A DNA stretch of 7,421 nt from Spirochaetota bacterium (GTDB lineage: Bacteria; Spirochaetota; Spirochaetia; Treponematales; Treponemataceae), in assembly GCA_022704725.1 (NCBI GenBank), contig JAKJFV010000073.1:1-7421 (forward strand), in the 5' to 3' direction. The position numbers and the translations under genes are program-made. Below, piece by piece: positions 1-6,129 of this stretch; positions within the stretch are counted from its first letter, which is position 1; every line of letters begins with the position of its first letter. The notes under the pieces were generated by a model. It was not told the DNA's origin. It searched no databases and saw only the letters and a list, made by a program, of their open reading frames with translations.

Positions 1-17
1 AACGGAGCATATTGCCG

Positions 18-23
18 TATAAT
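18..23 (+). promoter_or_regulatory. Candidate -10 box (TATAAT) for the first gene
   Basis: A perfect TATAAT lies 33 bases before the GTG start at 57, which would place transcription start near base 30 and give a leader of about 27 nt containing the ribosome site. The matching -35 box would fall before base 1, so it cannot be inspected. A perfect hexamer can occur by chance in AT-rich DNA, so this is only a candidate. Confidence 0.4.
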
Positions 24-56
24 CTTTAGTAGTCAACTGTCTACGGAGAAAACAAA

Positions 57-497
57 GTGGATAACACAAAAGACATAACCGATGTGTTCTATTCAGCAGC
101 TTTAGAGAGGAGGACCATTACTGTGTTCAAAGAATTTTTTAAGGTAAGACAGGATCACCATGGGTTCAGGCGGCTCTTTACCGCACCCGGCTGCGATTTA
201 TACCTTTGGTATAATTCTCAAGCCGATAAAACCCTGACAGGCTTTCAACTAGTCTACAATTTAGATGAAGACCAAAAAGCATTAACATGGACAGCAGACG
301 CCGGATTTAATCATTTGGGAGTAGACCTGGACAGGCGCCGCCAGCATCTTCAAACACCAATTCTTGTAGAAGACGGTCTTTTTGAATATGGTACAATTGA
401 GCAGCAGCTTAAGCTGTCTTATACTGAAGCATCCGATGATGATTTGAAATTTGCATTAGAAAAAATAATACGGTACGGTGAAAGTAATGAATTATAA
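57..497 (+). CDS. Uncharacterised 146-residue cytoplasmic protein
   Basis: I do not recognise this family. The frame opens with GTG at 57, preceded by GGAG at 45-48 (8-nt spacing), and ends with TAA at 495-497. The protein has no signal peptide or membrane segment and is rich in acidic and aromatic residues. The central part (residues about 33-85) alternates hydrophobic and polar residues (DLYLWYN, GFQLVYNL, ALTWTADAGFNHLGVD), which suggests a small mostly-beta fold. The C-terminal quarter (about 112-146) looks helical and charged. A second frame is open from base 1 to a TAA at 76-78, so an upstream gene could overlap this start by about 20 bases, but that frame has no recognisable content. 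The next gene follows after 65 nt on the same strand. It is real by its length, ribosome site and protein-like composition; function is unknown. Confidence 0.75.
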   Translation: MDNTKDITDVFYSAALERRTITVFKEFFKVRQDHHGFRRLFTAPGCDLYLWYNSQADKTLTGFQLVYNLDEDQKALTWTADAGFNHLGVDLDRRRQHLQTPILVEDGLFEYGTIEQQLKLSYTEASDDDLKFALEKIIRYGESNEL

Positions 498-549
498 TAA
501 GGCTAAAGTATCCCATTGCTTTTAATAAAATGAAATAGCAGATTTTTTT

Positions 550-554
550 GGAAG
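550..554 (+). promoter_or_regulatory. Ribosome binding site deciding the lipoprotein start
   Basis: GGAAG lies 8 nt before the ATG at 563. The frame could also open at the TTG at 548, but that codon overlaps this purine run and has no purine-rich site of its own. The site therefore favours ATG 563 and removes five residues from the longest reading. Confidence 0.6.
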
Positions 555-562
555 TCAATAAT

Positions 563-895
563 ATGGATTATCAAAGGGGAAAAGGGAAATTTATCTTCTG
601 TATTACACTTGCTTTTTTCCTCCTGGGCTCCTGCAGTACGCATAAAAATATCAGTTTAGATGAATTGAAAAAACAGCCTGAGCGAAAACTTGAAACATAC
701 AATAGTTCGTTAGATCTACCGGTACTTGAAAAAATTCAAATTCCTCCAAAGCCAATTTTAGATTATCTAAACAGAATGGACGGAACCGATGCATATACAG
801 GGTATGAATTAACGCATGATGAAGAAAAACTTTTCAGCGAATATTTTGATTATTTACCGCAGCCGAATACTGCCCGACAGAAAACCCCCTGGTGA
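563..895 (+). CDS. Small predicted lipoprotein, function unknown
   Basis: A 110-residue protein from the ATG at 563. The N-terminus is a standard lipoprotein signal: a basic stretch (MDYQRGKGK), a hydrophobic core (FIFCITLAFFLL, residues 10-21) and a lipobox LGSC with the lipidated Cys at residue 24. By known rules the signal would be cleaved before Cys24, leaving about 87 membrane-anchored residues. Gly-Ser before Cys is a slightly relaxed lipobox, as is common in spirochaetes. The mature part is polar with no further membrane segment. Residues about 67-100 look helical and end in an acidic-aromatic run (LFSEYFDYLPQ). The last ten residues are proline-rich and low in structure, so the protein may be the N-terminal part of a longer ancestral lipoprotein. 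I saw no convincing continuation in the other frames. It lies in the same direction as the gene ending at 497. No function can be assigned. Confidence 0.7.
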   Translation: MDYQRGKGKFIFCITLAFFLLGSCSTHKNISLDELKKQPERKLETYNSSLDLPVLEKIQIPPKPILDYLNRMDGTDAYTGYELTHDEEKLFSEYFDYLPQPNTARQKTPW

Positions 896-963
896 CAAAG
901 AGGTATGAACAGTTCAGCGGGTTTAACTATTAATACAGACTACGCCTGATATTTTGTCCATAT

Positions 964-1680
964 TTACTCGTTTTCTATTTCGACAAACCCCGGAATAAAA
1001 CCGGCCTTTATTGCGGTAAGTCTTGAAGATATATTCGAATACCAAGTTGGATACACAGGAATTTTCCCTTTCTTAATTACTTCATGTGCAGTATAATTCA
1101 CTAAACGGGAGGCTAAACCTTTTCTTCTATACGCTGATATTGTATCTACCCCAATCCACCATAAATTTGCTGAATTAGAACTCGTTCCTGCAATAGAAAT
1201 AACCTTTTTCTGATCATAGGCCGCAAATGCAAGTTCATTCATGTGAATATACTCATCAAGACAAAGCGCATTATCAAATTGACAAAGGTCTTCACTATTC
1301 TTAATAATATCGTCCTTTTCAAGCAGTCGCACCTCATACGGGTCATGTTTTTTTGTATGCAAAAGAAAAGGATCAGAGGGAATAAAAAAATCATTTATCT
1401 CCGATAACGAGGAACTATTATCATGCAGAATAGAATCGATCACATAGAGAGAGGGAGCATCAAAGAGGTTAATACTGTCGGTGTCTTTTAGTTCTTTTTT
1501 TATCAGGTTCAGAATAGGAGCCCTTCCTGTTATCACTGTTGATAATCCGAATGTTATCATCGTGAACAAAACAGTTTCATTTTCTATGTATAGTACTTTG
1601 TTTTCCCGGGTAAAATCACATACCGCACAATTATACTCTTGAGCCTTAATTTCCATTATTTCTGCCAGATATTTGTTCAT
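964..1680 (-). CDS. GNAT-family N-acetyltransferase
   Basis: A 238-residue protein likely to transfer an acetyl group from acetyl-CoA to an amine; the substrate is unknown. The C-terminal half carries the GNAT core. A beta strand WWIGVD (174-179) is followed by the acetyl-CoA pyrophosphate-binding loop YRRKGLA (184-190, the R/Q-x-x-G-x-G/A motif) and its helix. Then comes a strand and late motif YPTWYSNISSRLTAIKAGF (210-228), with the N..S....A.K.GF pattern usual at the end of the fold. The first 115 or so residues form a separate N-terminal part, as in two-part acetyltransferases of the GNAT_acetyltran type. The start is supported by AGGAG (complement of 1686-1690) 5 nt upstream and by a strong promoter at 1716-1743. 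The gene diverges from the alpha-galactosidase and converges on the lipoprotein gene, with 68 bp between. It appears to be a single-gene transcript. Family call is firm; substrate is open. Confidence 0.88.
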   Translation of the reverse strand: MNKYLAEIMEIKAQEYNCAVCDFTRENKVLYIENETVLFTMITFGLSTVITGRAPILNLIKKELKDTDSINLFDAPSLYVIDSILHDNSSSLSEINDFFIPSDPFLLHTKKHDPYEVRLLEKDDIIKNSEDLCQFDNALCLDEYIHMNELAFAAYDQKKVISIAGTSSNSANLWWIGVDTISAYRRKGLASRLVNYTAHEVIKKGKIPVYPTWYSNISSRLTAIKAGFIPGFVEIENE

Positions 1681-1715
1681 CGTATCTCCTGGTATTAATT
1701 AGCATGTCTCAATAA

Positions 1716-1743
1716 ATTATAAGATTATTTACCAGTCCGTCAA
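1716..1743 (-). promoter_or_regulatory. Sigma70-type promoter of the acetyltransferase gene
   Basis: Read on the minus strand, TTGACG (1743-1738) is followed after a 16-bp spacer by a perfect TATAAT (1721-1716). Transcription would begin near 1709, giving a leader of about 28 nt that includes the AGGAG site before the ATG at 1680. This is the best promoter in the window by match to consensus and position. Confidence 0.7.
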
Positions 1744-1806
1744 TCTGTTATTTACAATTTCTCAGTTACATTACTATATGAATGACGACAGATTAATGTT
1801 TTTTTA

Positions 1807-1836
1807 TTGCTTTTTTCCTGTTCGTGGGTATACAAT
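1807..1836 (+). promoter_or_regulatory. Candidate promoter of the alpha-galactosidase gene
   Basis: TTGCTT (1807-1812) and TACAAT (1831-1836) are separated by 18 bp and would start transcription near 1843, giving a leader of about 54 nt before the ATG at 1897. The match is moderate in an AT-rich stretch. In the 216-bp divergent region I found no clear operator palindrome, catabolite-responsive element or riboswitch fold, so control of the gene is not visible. Confidence 0.35.
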
Positions 1837-1896
1837 GAAAACCTCTGTAATGATTGACATATTTTTTAAAATTGATATTTTCTGAGGAGAAGTTTT

Positions 1897-4011
1897 ATGA
1901 ATAAGACTCTTTATAGTGAGTTTATCTTCGGCGACATAAGTGTCAGGTATATTTTAGAGGAAAGCGGCCGGATGAATTTACAGCTTGTTCCCCTCACAAA
2001 AACAGCTGATATATGCGAGTTTAAAGAAAGCCGCGGAGACAGTCTTATTCAGGCGAAACTGATAGGGGACATATATGCAGGTTCTTATGCAGGCGGGCTA
2101 ACCATGCGCAACAGCGGCACCGTAGAGAATCTGAAATTTGTTAAGCAGGAAACATCCACCTGTCCGCAAACATCAAAGGACAGTAAAACCCGTACCGAGA
2201 TTATTACTTCTTTTGAAGACGCACAAAAGCATTCCTATATTCACACCTTGGGCTACACCGAAGGAGATTTGTCGGTAGACTCAAAGACGACCTTTACAAA
2301 TAATGCCCCGGGAAAAGCCTCCTTGGAATTACTTTCCAGTTTTTCACTGAGCGAAATCACTCCCTTCGAAAAAGGACTGGCTCCAAACTGCCTGAAATTT
2401 TATAGAATCCGCAGCAAGTGGAGCGACGAAGCATTGCTTGTAAAAGAAACCGCCGAAGAACTTCTGCTTGAACCGTCCTGGGTAAACTGGCAGCCGAACG
2501 CAATACGTTATGGACAGGCTGGTTCCCTGCCGGTAAAGCATTATGCACCTTTCGGCGCTATAGAGGATGAAAACGCAGGCGTTATATGGGCCGCCTCATT
2601 GGCAATAGAGTCTTCATGGCAGATGGAGTTTTACCGGAGGGATTACGGTCTTGCTTTTTCAGGAGGGCTCGCAGACAGAGAGTTCGGTCATTGGGTAAAG
2701 GACATAGCACCCGGAGAAAGTTTCACAACCCCGACCGCAATCCTCACCGTAACAACCGGAAACATAGACAACGCATGCCAAAGACTTACTCAGTACAATA
2801 AAAAATTCCTCCTTGATAATCCAAAGAGCGAAGAGCATCTGCCCATTATTGTCAATGAGTACTGCACCACATGGGGAAACCCCTCTGAAGAAAATATTAA
2901 GAGTATACTCAAAGCAATTGATGGACATGGGATGGAATACTTTGTGGTAGACTGCGGCTGGTTCAAGGAAGACGGTAAAGACTGGAGCAGCTCAATGGGC
3001 GATTATATTCGGTCAAAAACCTTGTTCCCGAACGGACTTGCGAATGTTTCAAAACTGATACACGCGCGGAACATGAAGGCCGGTATCTGGTTCGAAATTG
3101 ATAATGTTGGAAGTAATGCATCTGTATACAATAAGGAAGAATATCTTCTAAAACGCGACGGTTTAGTTCTCACAACGCAAAACCGACGTTTTTTAGATAT
3201 GAGGAAGCCGGAAGTTCAAAACTACTTAACAAAAAAAGTAATAGAACAAATTAAAGAAAATAACTTTGATTATATAAAGATGGACTACAACGACACCTAC
3301 GGCATAGGCTGTGATGGTGCAGAATCTTTAGGAGAGGGACTGCGCAAAGACAGAGAAGCATCGCTTAACTTTATACGCAAGCTTCGCCGCGAAATACCAA
3401 ATCTCATTATTGAAAACTGTGCATCAGGCGGACACAAAACAGAACCCTTAATGATGTCCCTTTCCAGTATGGCGTCATTTTCCGATGCTCATGAATGCGA
3501 AAACATTCCTGTCATCGCCGCAGGACTCCACAGAACAATTCTTCCGCAGCAGAATCAAATCTGGTGTGTTATAAGAGAACAAGATACACTGCAAAGAATA
3601 GCATATTCAATAGCAGCGGGCTTTCTTGGAAGATTATGCTTTTCAGGCGATGTCACAAAACTGACAACTCTTCAGTGGAAGAAAATCGACGAAGGAATTT
3701 CATTTTATAAAGAAATTGCACCGATCATTAAAGACGGATACTCCTACCTGTATGAAAAGCGCGGACCATCGGCCAGAAAACTGGAAGGGTACCAGGGCGT
3801 CTTCCGGACAGGAAAAGAAGGAGCCTATCTTACCGTACATGTATTTGACAATCCGCCAGAGAAAATCGAAATTACACTGCCGGAAGAATACAGGAAACTG
3901 AAAGTAATTAAACGGGAATACAAAGGAAGCAATATCAGTGCAAGTCTAAAAGGCGGAACTGTTATAGTAATTCCGTCGGGGTCTATGGAGAGTATTTCAC
4001 TCCTTTTGTGA
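1897..4011 (+). CDS. Alpha-galactosidase, glycoside hydrolase family 36
   Basis: A complete 704-residue GH36 (melibiase-type) enzyme that hydrolyses terminal alpha-1,6-galactosides such as melibiose, raffinose and related oligosaccharides by a retaining mechanism. There is no signal peptide, so it acts in the cytoplasm on imported sugars. An N-terminal beta-sandwich region (about 1-300) leads into the TIM barrel. Barrel landmarks are EYCTTWGNPSEE (321-332), FVVDCGWF (349-356), GIWFE (396-400), LDMRKPEV (433-440) and IKMDYND (460-466). Asp463 in the KMD motif fits the nucleophile, and Asp530 in FSDAHE the acid/base. Between them is ENCASGGHKTEP (506-517), matching the C-S/A-G-G substrate loop. 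A C-terminal beta domain (about 620-704) closes the protein. The start has GAGGAG at 1884-1889, 7 nt upstream. Its last 15 bases overlap the end of the convergent kinase-like gene. No transporter or regulator is adjacent. Activity on N-acetylgalactosamine or another alpha-linked sugar is possible, because this GH36 branch is diverse. Confidence 0.93.
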   Translation: MNKTLYSEFIFGDISVRYILEESGRMNLQLVPLTKTADICEFKESRGDSLIQAKLIGDIYAGSYAGGLTMRNSGTVENLKFVKQETSTCPQTSKDSKTRTEIITSFEDAQKHSYIHTLGYTEGDLSVDSKTTFTNNAPGKASLELLSSFSLSEITPFEKGLAPNCLKFYRIRSKWSDEALLVKETAEELLLEPSWVNWQPNAIRYGQAGSLPVKHYAPFGAIEDENAGVIWAASLAIESSWQMEFYRRDYGLAFSGGLADREFGHWVKDIAPGESFTTPTAILTVTTGNIDNACQRLTQYNKKFLLDNPKSEEHLPIIVNEYCTTWGNPSEENIKSILKAIDGHGMEYFVVDCGWFKEDGKDWSSSMGDYIRSKTLFPNGLANVSKLIHARNMKAGIWFEIDNVGSNASVYNKEEYLLKRDGLVLTTQNRRFLDMRKPEVQNYLTKKVIEQIKENNFDYIKMDYNDTYGIGCDGAESLGEGLRKDREASLNFIRKLRREIPNLIIENCASGGHKTEPLMMSLSSMASFSDAHECENIPVIAAGLHRTILPQQNQIWCVIREQDTLQRIAYSIAAGFLGRLCFSGDVTKLTTLQWKKIDEGISFYKEIAPIIKDGYSYLYEKRGPSARKLEGYQGVFRTGKEGAYLTVHVFDNPPEKIEITLPEEYRKLKVIKREYKGSNISASLKGGTVIVIPSGSMESISLLL

Positions 4012-4686
4012 GACGGAGAAACTTCCAAAGACTTGGGATTCTACAATCTCCAGAATTTTCTCAAAAGAGTTTCCTTTATTTACCATAATTGTTTTCATGC
4101 TGTTTTTTACTGCTTTTCTTTGTATATGCTCTGCAATTTTTTGATGAAGACCAATTCTAGCTTTCTCAAATAGTTTCTTATTATCTGTCTGTTCATAGTC
4201 TCTTATTTCATGTTCATTGCCGCCGCTTATTTCTCTATGCATTTCTTTGAGCCATATGTCCCGCTGCTGTTCCTCTGAACTAATTAAAAATATACAATTA
4301 CTTTTTTGATTCAAAGCTGATATCAGTTCCGGTAAAATGTGAGCGCCCTCTACAATGACAGACTGCTTTTTTGATAATTCGTCAATATCTTTTACTAAGA
4401 AAGGAAATACTTCATGACAATAATCAATAAAAGCCTTATACGAAATATCGGTATCCCTTTGAATAAAGTTTTCAACACCGGCGCAAATTTTATTTTTGTA
4501 TTTTTCAATTGCAGGATATTTGCTTATATCCTCTAAACCGAACATATACTTTCCAAAAGCATGCTCATCAGTATTGTATAGAAAGATGCCGTATTTCTCA
4601 GATAAGTTTTTTGCACAGGAAGATTTCCCGGAGCACGATGATCCGCCAATCCAATAGACATTGTTATGCATTTTAGTAATCTCCAT
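3997..4686 (-). CDS. P-loop kinase-like NTPase (AAA_33/adenylate-kinase-like)
   Basis: A 229-residue protein with a Walker A loop GSSCSGKS (15-22), the usual GxxxxGKS of small nucleotide and metabolite kinases, preceded by the strand NVYWIGG. An acidic LYNTDEH (36-42) follows, at the place where such kinases bind the acceptor substrate. VIVEGAHILPELI (110-122) is a Walker-B-like strand and loop, and a basic helical segment (QRDIWLKEMHREI, 141-153) resembles a lid. The phosphate acceptor is not evident. The frame can be extended to a GTG at 4713 that overlaps the TAG stop of the YdeI-family gene, but AGGAG sits 8 nt before the ATG at 4686, which I prefer. It is the last gene of the minus-strand run, 26 nt after the YdeI-family gene. 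It converges on the alpha-galactosidase with a 15-bp overlap. A role in modifying a small molecule or antibiotic is conceivable but not shown. Confidence 0.8.
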   Translation of the reverse strand: MEITKMHNNVYWIGGSSCSGKSSCAKNLSEKYGIFLYNTDEHAFGKYMFGLEDISKYPAIEKYKNKICAGVENFIQRDTDISYKAFIDYCHEVFPFLVKDIDELSKKQSVIVEGAHILPELISALNQKSNCIFLISSEEQQRDIWLKEMHREISGGNEHEIRDYEQTDNKKLFEKARIGLHQKIAEHIQRKAVKNSMKTIMVNKGNSFEKILEIVESQVFGSFSVSQKE

Positions 4687-4694
4687 GGTAACTT

Positions 4695-4699
4695 CTCCT
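4695..4699 (-). promoter_or_regulatory. Ribosome binding site deciding the kinase-like gene start
   Basis: AGGAG on the minus strand lies 8 nt before the ATG at 4686. The alternative GTG at 4713 has only a weak AGG about 12 nt upstream. This site supports the shorter 229-residue protein over the 238-residue reading. Confidence 0.65.
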
Positions 4700-4712
4700 G
4701 TTTTCAATAACA

Positions 4713-5264
4713 CTAGTATAACATACCTGAATAATTTGTTTTCAATGCTTCTACTATTTTACTTTTACGTTTGCTTTTTGTTTCATCAGTCTTTGCATCG
4801 GAATAGAAACCAGCAAACTGTTTTTGTCTTGAAAACGGCTTCATAGTAAATAAATCCAGAACATCCTGTTCATCACTTAAAACAGCTATTAAATACTGTA
4901 TCTTCTCTTCCATACTCATAAGCGGTTTTACATTTTCATCAGGCTTATACACGTCCCTGCCTGATTCTGTCATTAAATTATTTTCTATCAGCTTTTTGTA
5001 TAAAGCTTTATTCTTTTCTGACCATTTTTTTACATCTTTTCTTCTTGAGAAATATTTTCTATACATCGTATCATCGATTGATTTCATCACCCCGTCAATC
5101 CAGCCGAAGCAGATTGATTCTTCCAGAGCATCATTAGCAGTAAATGCTTTACTTCCTTTTGTAAATAAAATCCATATTCCATTTTCCTGCGTATGATGCT
5201 CTTTAAGCCAGTCCCGGTATTCATCGCGCTTTGAAAACTCTTTTACTTCGATATTGTTTTTCAT
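4713..5264 (-). CDS. YdeI/OmpD-associated (OmdA) family protein
   Basis: A 183-residue cytoplasmic protein of the YdeI/OmdA family, annotated in databases as bacteriocin-protection or OmpD-associated; its biochemical role is unclear. The diagnostic block is ALEESICFGWIDGVMKSID (46-64), followed by RKYFSRRKDVKKWSEKN (69-85) and a helical stretch (KALYKKLIENNLMTESG). The C-terminal OmdA part, PFSRQKQFAGFY (143-154) to KRKSKIVEAL (165-174), carries the usual basic helix with the K-x-x-K-R-x-x-K-I pattern. Length is normal for the family. The ATG at 5264 has GGGG (complement of 5271-5274) 6 nt upstream, a modest ribosome site. It starts 18 nt after the 40-residue small ORF and ends 26 nt before the kinase-like gene, so the three are probably cotranscribed. 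Local GC is low: positions 4981-5040 contain 14 G/C in 60. Family call is confident; a bacteriocin-related function is only the family label. Confidence 0.9.
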   Translation of the reverse strand: MKNNIEVKEFSKRDEYRDWLKEHHTQENGIWILFTKGSKAFTANDALEESICFGWIDGVMKSIDDTMYRKYFSRRKDVKKWSEKNKALYKKLIENNLMTESGRDVYKPDENVKPLMSMEEKIQYLIAVLSDEQDVLDLFTMKPFSRQKQFAGFYSDAKTDETKSKRKSKIVEALKTNYSGMLY

Positions 5265-5282
5265 ATAATACCCCGATATTTC

Positions 5283-5405
5283 TCATCTCTTCAGTAAAGA
5301 AATATTCCGTTTTATAAAATCATTTCCGGGATTATTCCCGCATTTTTTACAGGTAATATAATACGGCGAGTTAATATTTCCGCAAGATGCCGCAGATTCT
5401 TTCAT
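5283..5405 (-). CDS. 40-residue Cys-containing small protein, unknown
   Basis: This ORF starts at ATG 5405, with an excellent ribosome site (AAAGGAG, complement of 5414-5420) 8 nt upstream, and ends at TGA 5283-5285. The sequence begins MKESAASCGN and contains YYITCKKCGNNPGN (15-28), then a basic tail ending in LLKR. Cys8, Cys19 and Cys22 (the last two as CxxC) suggest half of a zinc ribbon or knuckle. With only three Cys it would need another ligand, a partner or a dimer. I do not recognise the protein. It sits 45 nt after the stop of the HAD stump and 18 nt before the YdeI-family start, in the same direction. It could be a true microprotein, a translational leader for the YdeI-family gene, or a leftover of a longer gene. 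The ribosome site is the main reason to believe it is translated. Confidence 0.5.
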   Translation of the reverse strand: MKESAASCGNINSPYYITCKKCGNNPGNDFIKRNISLLKR

Positions 5406-5413
5406 TTAATTTT

Positions 5414-5420
5414 CTCCTTT
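5414..5420 (-). promoter_or_regulatory. Strong ribosome binding site of the 40-residue ORF
   Basis: AAAGGAG on the minus strand, 8 nt before ATG 5405, is the best Shine-Dalgarno match in this stretch. It is better than the GGGG before the YdeI-family gene that follows. Confidence 0.65.
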
Positions 5421-5450
5421 AATACAATTTACTCAGTATCAATTAAACAT

Positions 5451-5534
5451 TTATTGAACGCCTTTGGTTATTCCAAGGCCGGAGGCGGTTAATGTTCCAT
5501 CCAGATCAAAAAGTATTGATGTATATTTTTTCAT
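5451..5534 (-). pseudogene. Truncated HAD-superfamily phosphatase (N-terminal stump)
   Basis: The reading from ATG 5534 begins MKKYTSILFDLDGTLT and continues ASGLGITKGVQ to a TAA at 5451-5453, 27 codons in all. This is the N-terminus of a HAD hydrolase of the phosphoglycolate-phosphatase type: FDLDGTLT is motif I, with Asp10 as the expected nucleophile and Asp12 as acid/base. Family members continue for about 180-200 more residues (cap domain and motifs II to IV), and none of these is found in any frame downstream. The start is well formed: CCCTT at 5542-5546 reads as AAGGG, 7 nt upstream, and the ATG follows the J-domain stop by one base. In the family the residue after LT is commonly Asp (TDSG); here it is Ala. 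A 7-bp hairpin with one bulged T (5460-5479) lies just before the stop. The gene was probably cut by a deletion that kept its start. Translation of a short peptide remains possible. Confidence 0.8.
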
Positions 5535-5535
5535 A

Positions 5536-6129
5536 TTATTGCCCTTTTATTTCCATTGTACTTTTATACAGCCAGAATAAGAAATTCTTAACCGCGCTCA
5601 ATTCCTTTTTGTCCAGTAAGGCATCAATTATCTTCCTTTCTTTTTCTATAGTACCCTTAACATGCTTAAATTCATTATAGTAGTATGACTGCAGAAGATA
5701 TAAATAATTCCTTATAATGCTGTGGGCCGATACATAAAAAACATCACTTTTTATGAGCTTTGAAAATTCCTTTTCCACTTCATTATAATCACTTTGAGAA
5801 CTACGGGAATAATAGTCATTAATAACCGCGACTCTTTGTGTAAAATTTTGATGATTTATGCTGCCGAAAGGATAATTCAAAGATACTAATTCATAAAATG
5901 TATCAAGAATTGTTTCCATTTTTGGTTCATAAATTTTTTCAGTACTTTGTAAACTTAATACCTGTTTTGCTTCAAAGTACCAGTTCTGTAAAGTAATAAA
6001 CTCCTCTTGCGAAGTCTTTGATGAATTGACATCGGGGTGTTTTTGTAAAATAAGTTTATGGTATACTTTCTTTAATTCAGCTTCGGTTCTGATCTTTTTT
6101 TTGTTGATTAAGCTTACCATTACATTCAT
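5536..6129 (-). CDS. J-domain (DnaJ-like) protein
   Basis: A 197-residue protein with an N-terminal J domain (about residues 5-60). Helix II reads TEAELKKVYHKLILQK, followed by the invariant HPD at 31-33, which in this family stimulates Hsp70 (DnaK) ATPase. Helix III is EEFITLQNWYFEAKQVL. Helix I is short and poorly matched. There is no Gly/Phe linker, zinc-finger domain or DnaJ C-terminal domain, so this is a class C-type J protein. Residues about 70-197 are an unrecognised helical region with many Tyr and Lys and no membrane segment. The start overlaps the GH3 stop as ATGA (4 bp), with AGGAAA 6 nt upstream, so translation is probably coupled. Its stop lies one base before the HAD stump. Local GC is very low: positions 5881-5940 contain 13 G/C in 60. 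The client protein is unknown, and linkage to the GH3 gene need not mean the enzyme is the client. Confidence 0.82.
   Translation of the reverse strand: MNVMVSLINKKKIRTEAELKKVYHKLILQKHPDVNSSKTSQEEFITLQNWYFEAKQVLSLQSTEKIYEPKMETILDTFYELVSLNYPFGSINHQNFTQRVAVINDYYSRSSQSDYNEVEKEFSKLIKSDVFYVSAHSIIRNYLYLLQSYYYNEFKHVKGTIEKERKIIDALLDKKELSAVKNFLFWLYKSTMEIKGQ

Noticed and set aside
517..549. Possible terminator between the first two genes (TGCT/AGCA arms followed by seven T)
   Set aside because: The stem is short, A/T-rich and bulged, and the T-run runs into the ribosome site of the next gene, so I do not call it.
1854..1881. TTGACA with TATTTT 16 bp later as the alpha-galactosidase promoter
   Set aside because: Transcription would start at about 1888, inside the GAGGAG ribosome site, so the message would lose it. 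The candidate at 1807-1836 fits better.
1868..1881. AAAAT-TGAT-ATTTT inverted repeat as an operator
   Set aside because: The arms are only five A/T bases in an AT-rich leader, so chance is a sufficient explanation.
2344..2928. Open frames of 63-89 codons opposite or inside the alpha-galactosidase gene
   Set aside because: They lie wholly within a conserved GH36 coding frame and show no protein family features, so they are shadows.
3997..4011. TCAC...GTGA as a shared bidirectional terminator
   Set aside because: The stem has only four pairs and no T-run on either side.
4661..5196. Plus-strand frames opposite the kinase-like and YdeI-family genes
   Set aside because: They are antisense to well-supported genes and rich in Phe, Leu and Ser as expected from reverse-reading Lys- and Glu-rich genes.
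5460..5479. GCCTTTGG-TTATT-CCAAGGC hairpin as a terminator or recombination site
   Set aside because: There is no U-run after it on either strand and no integron-type core site (GTTRRRY) beside it. The sequence is explained by HAD codons for GLGITKG.
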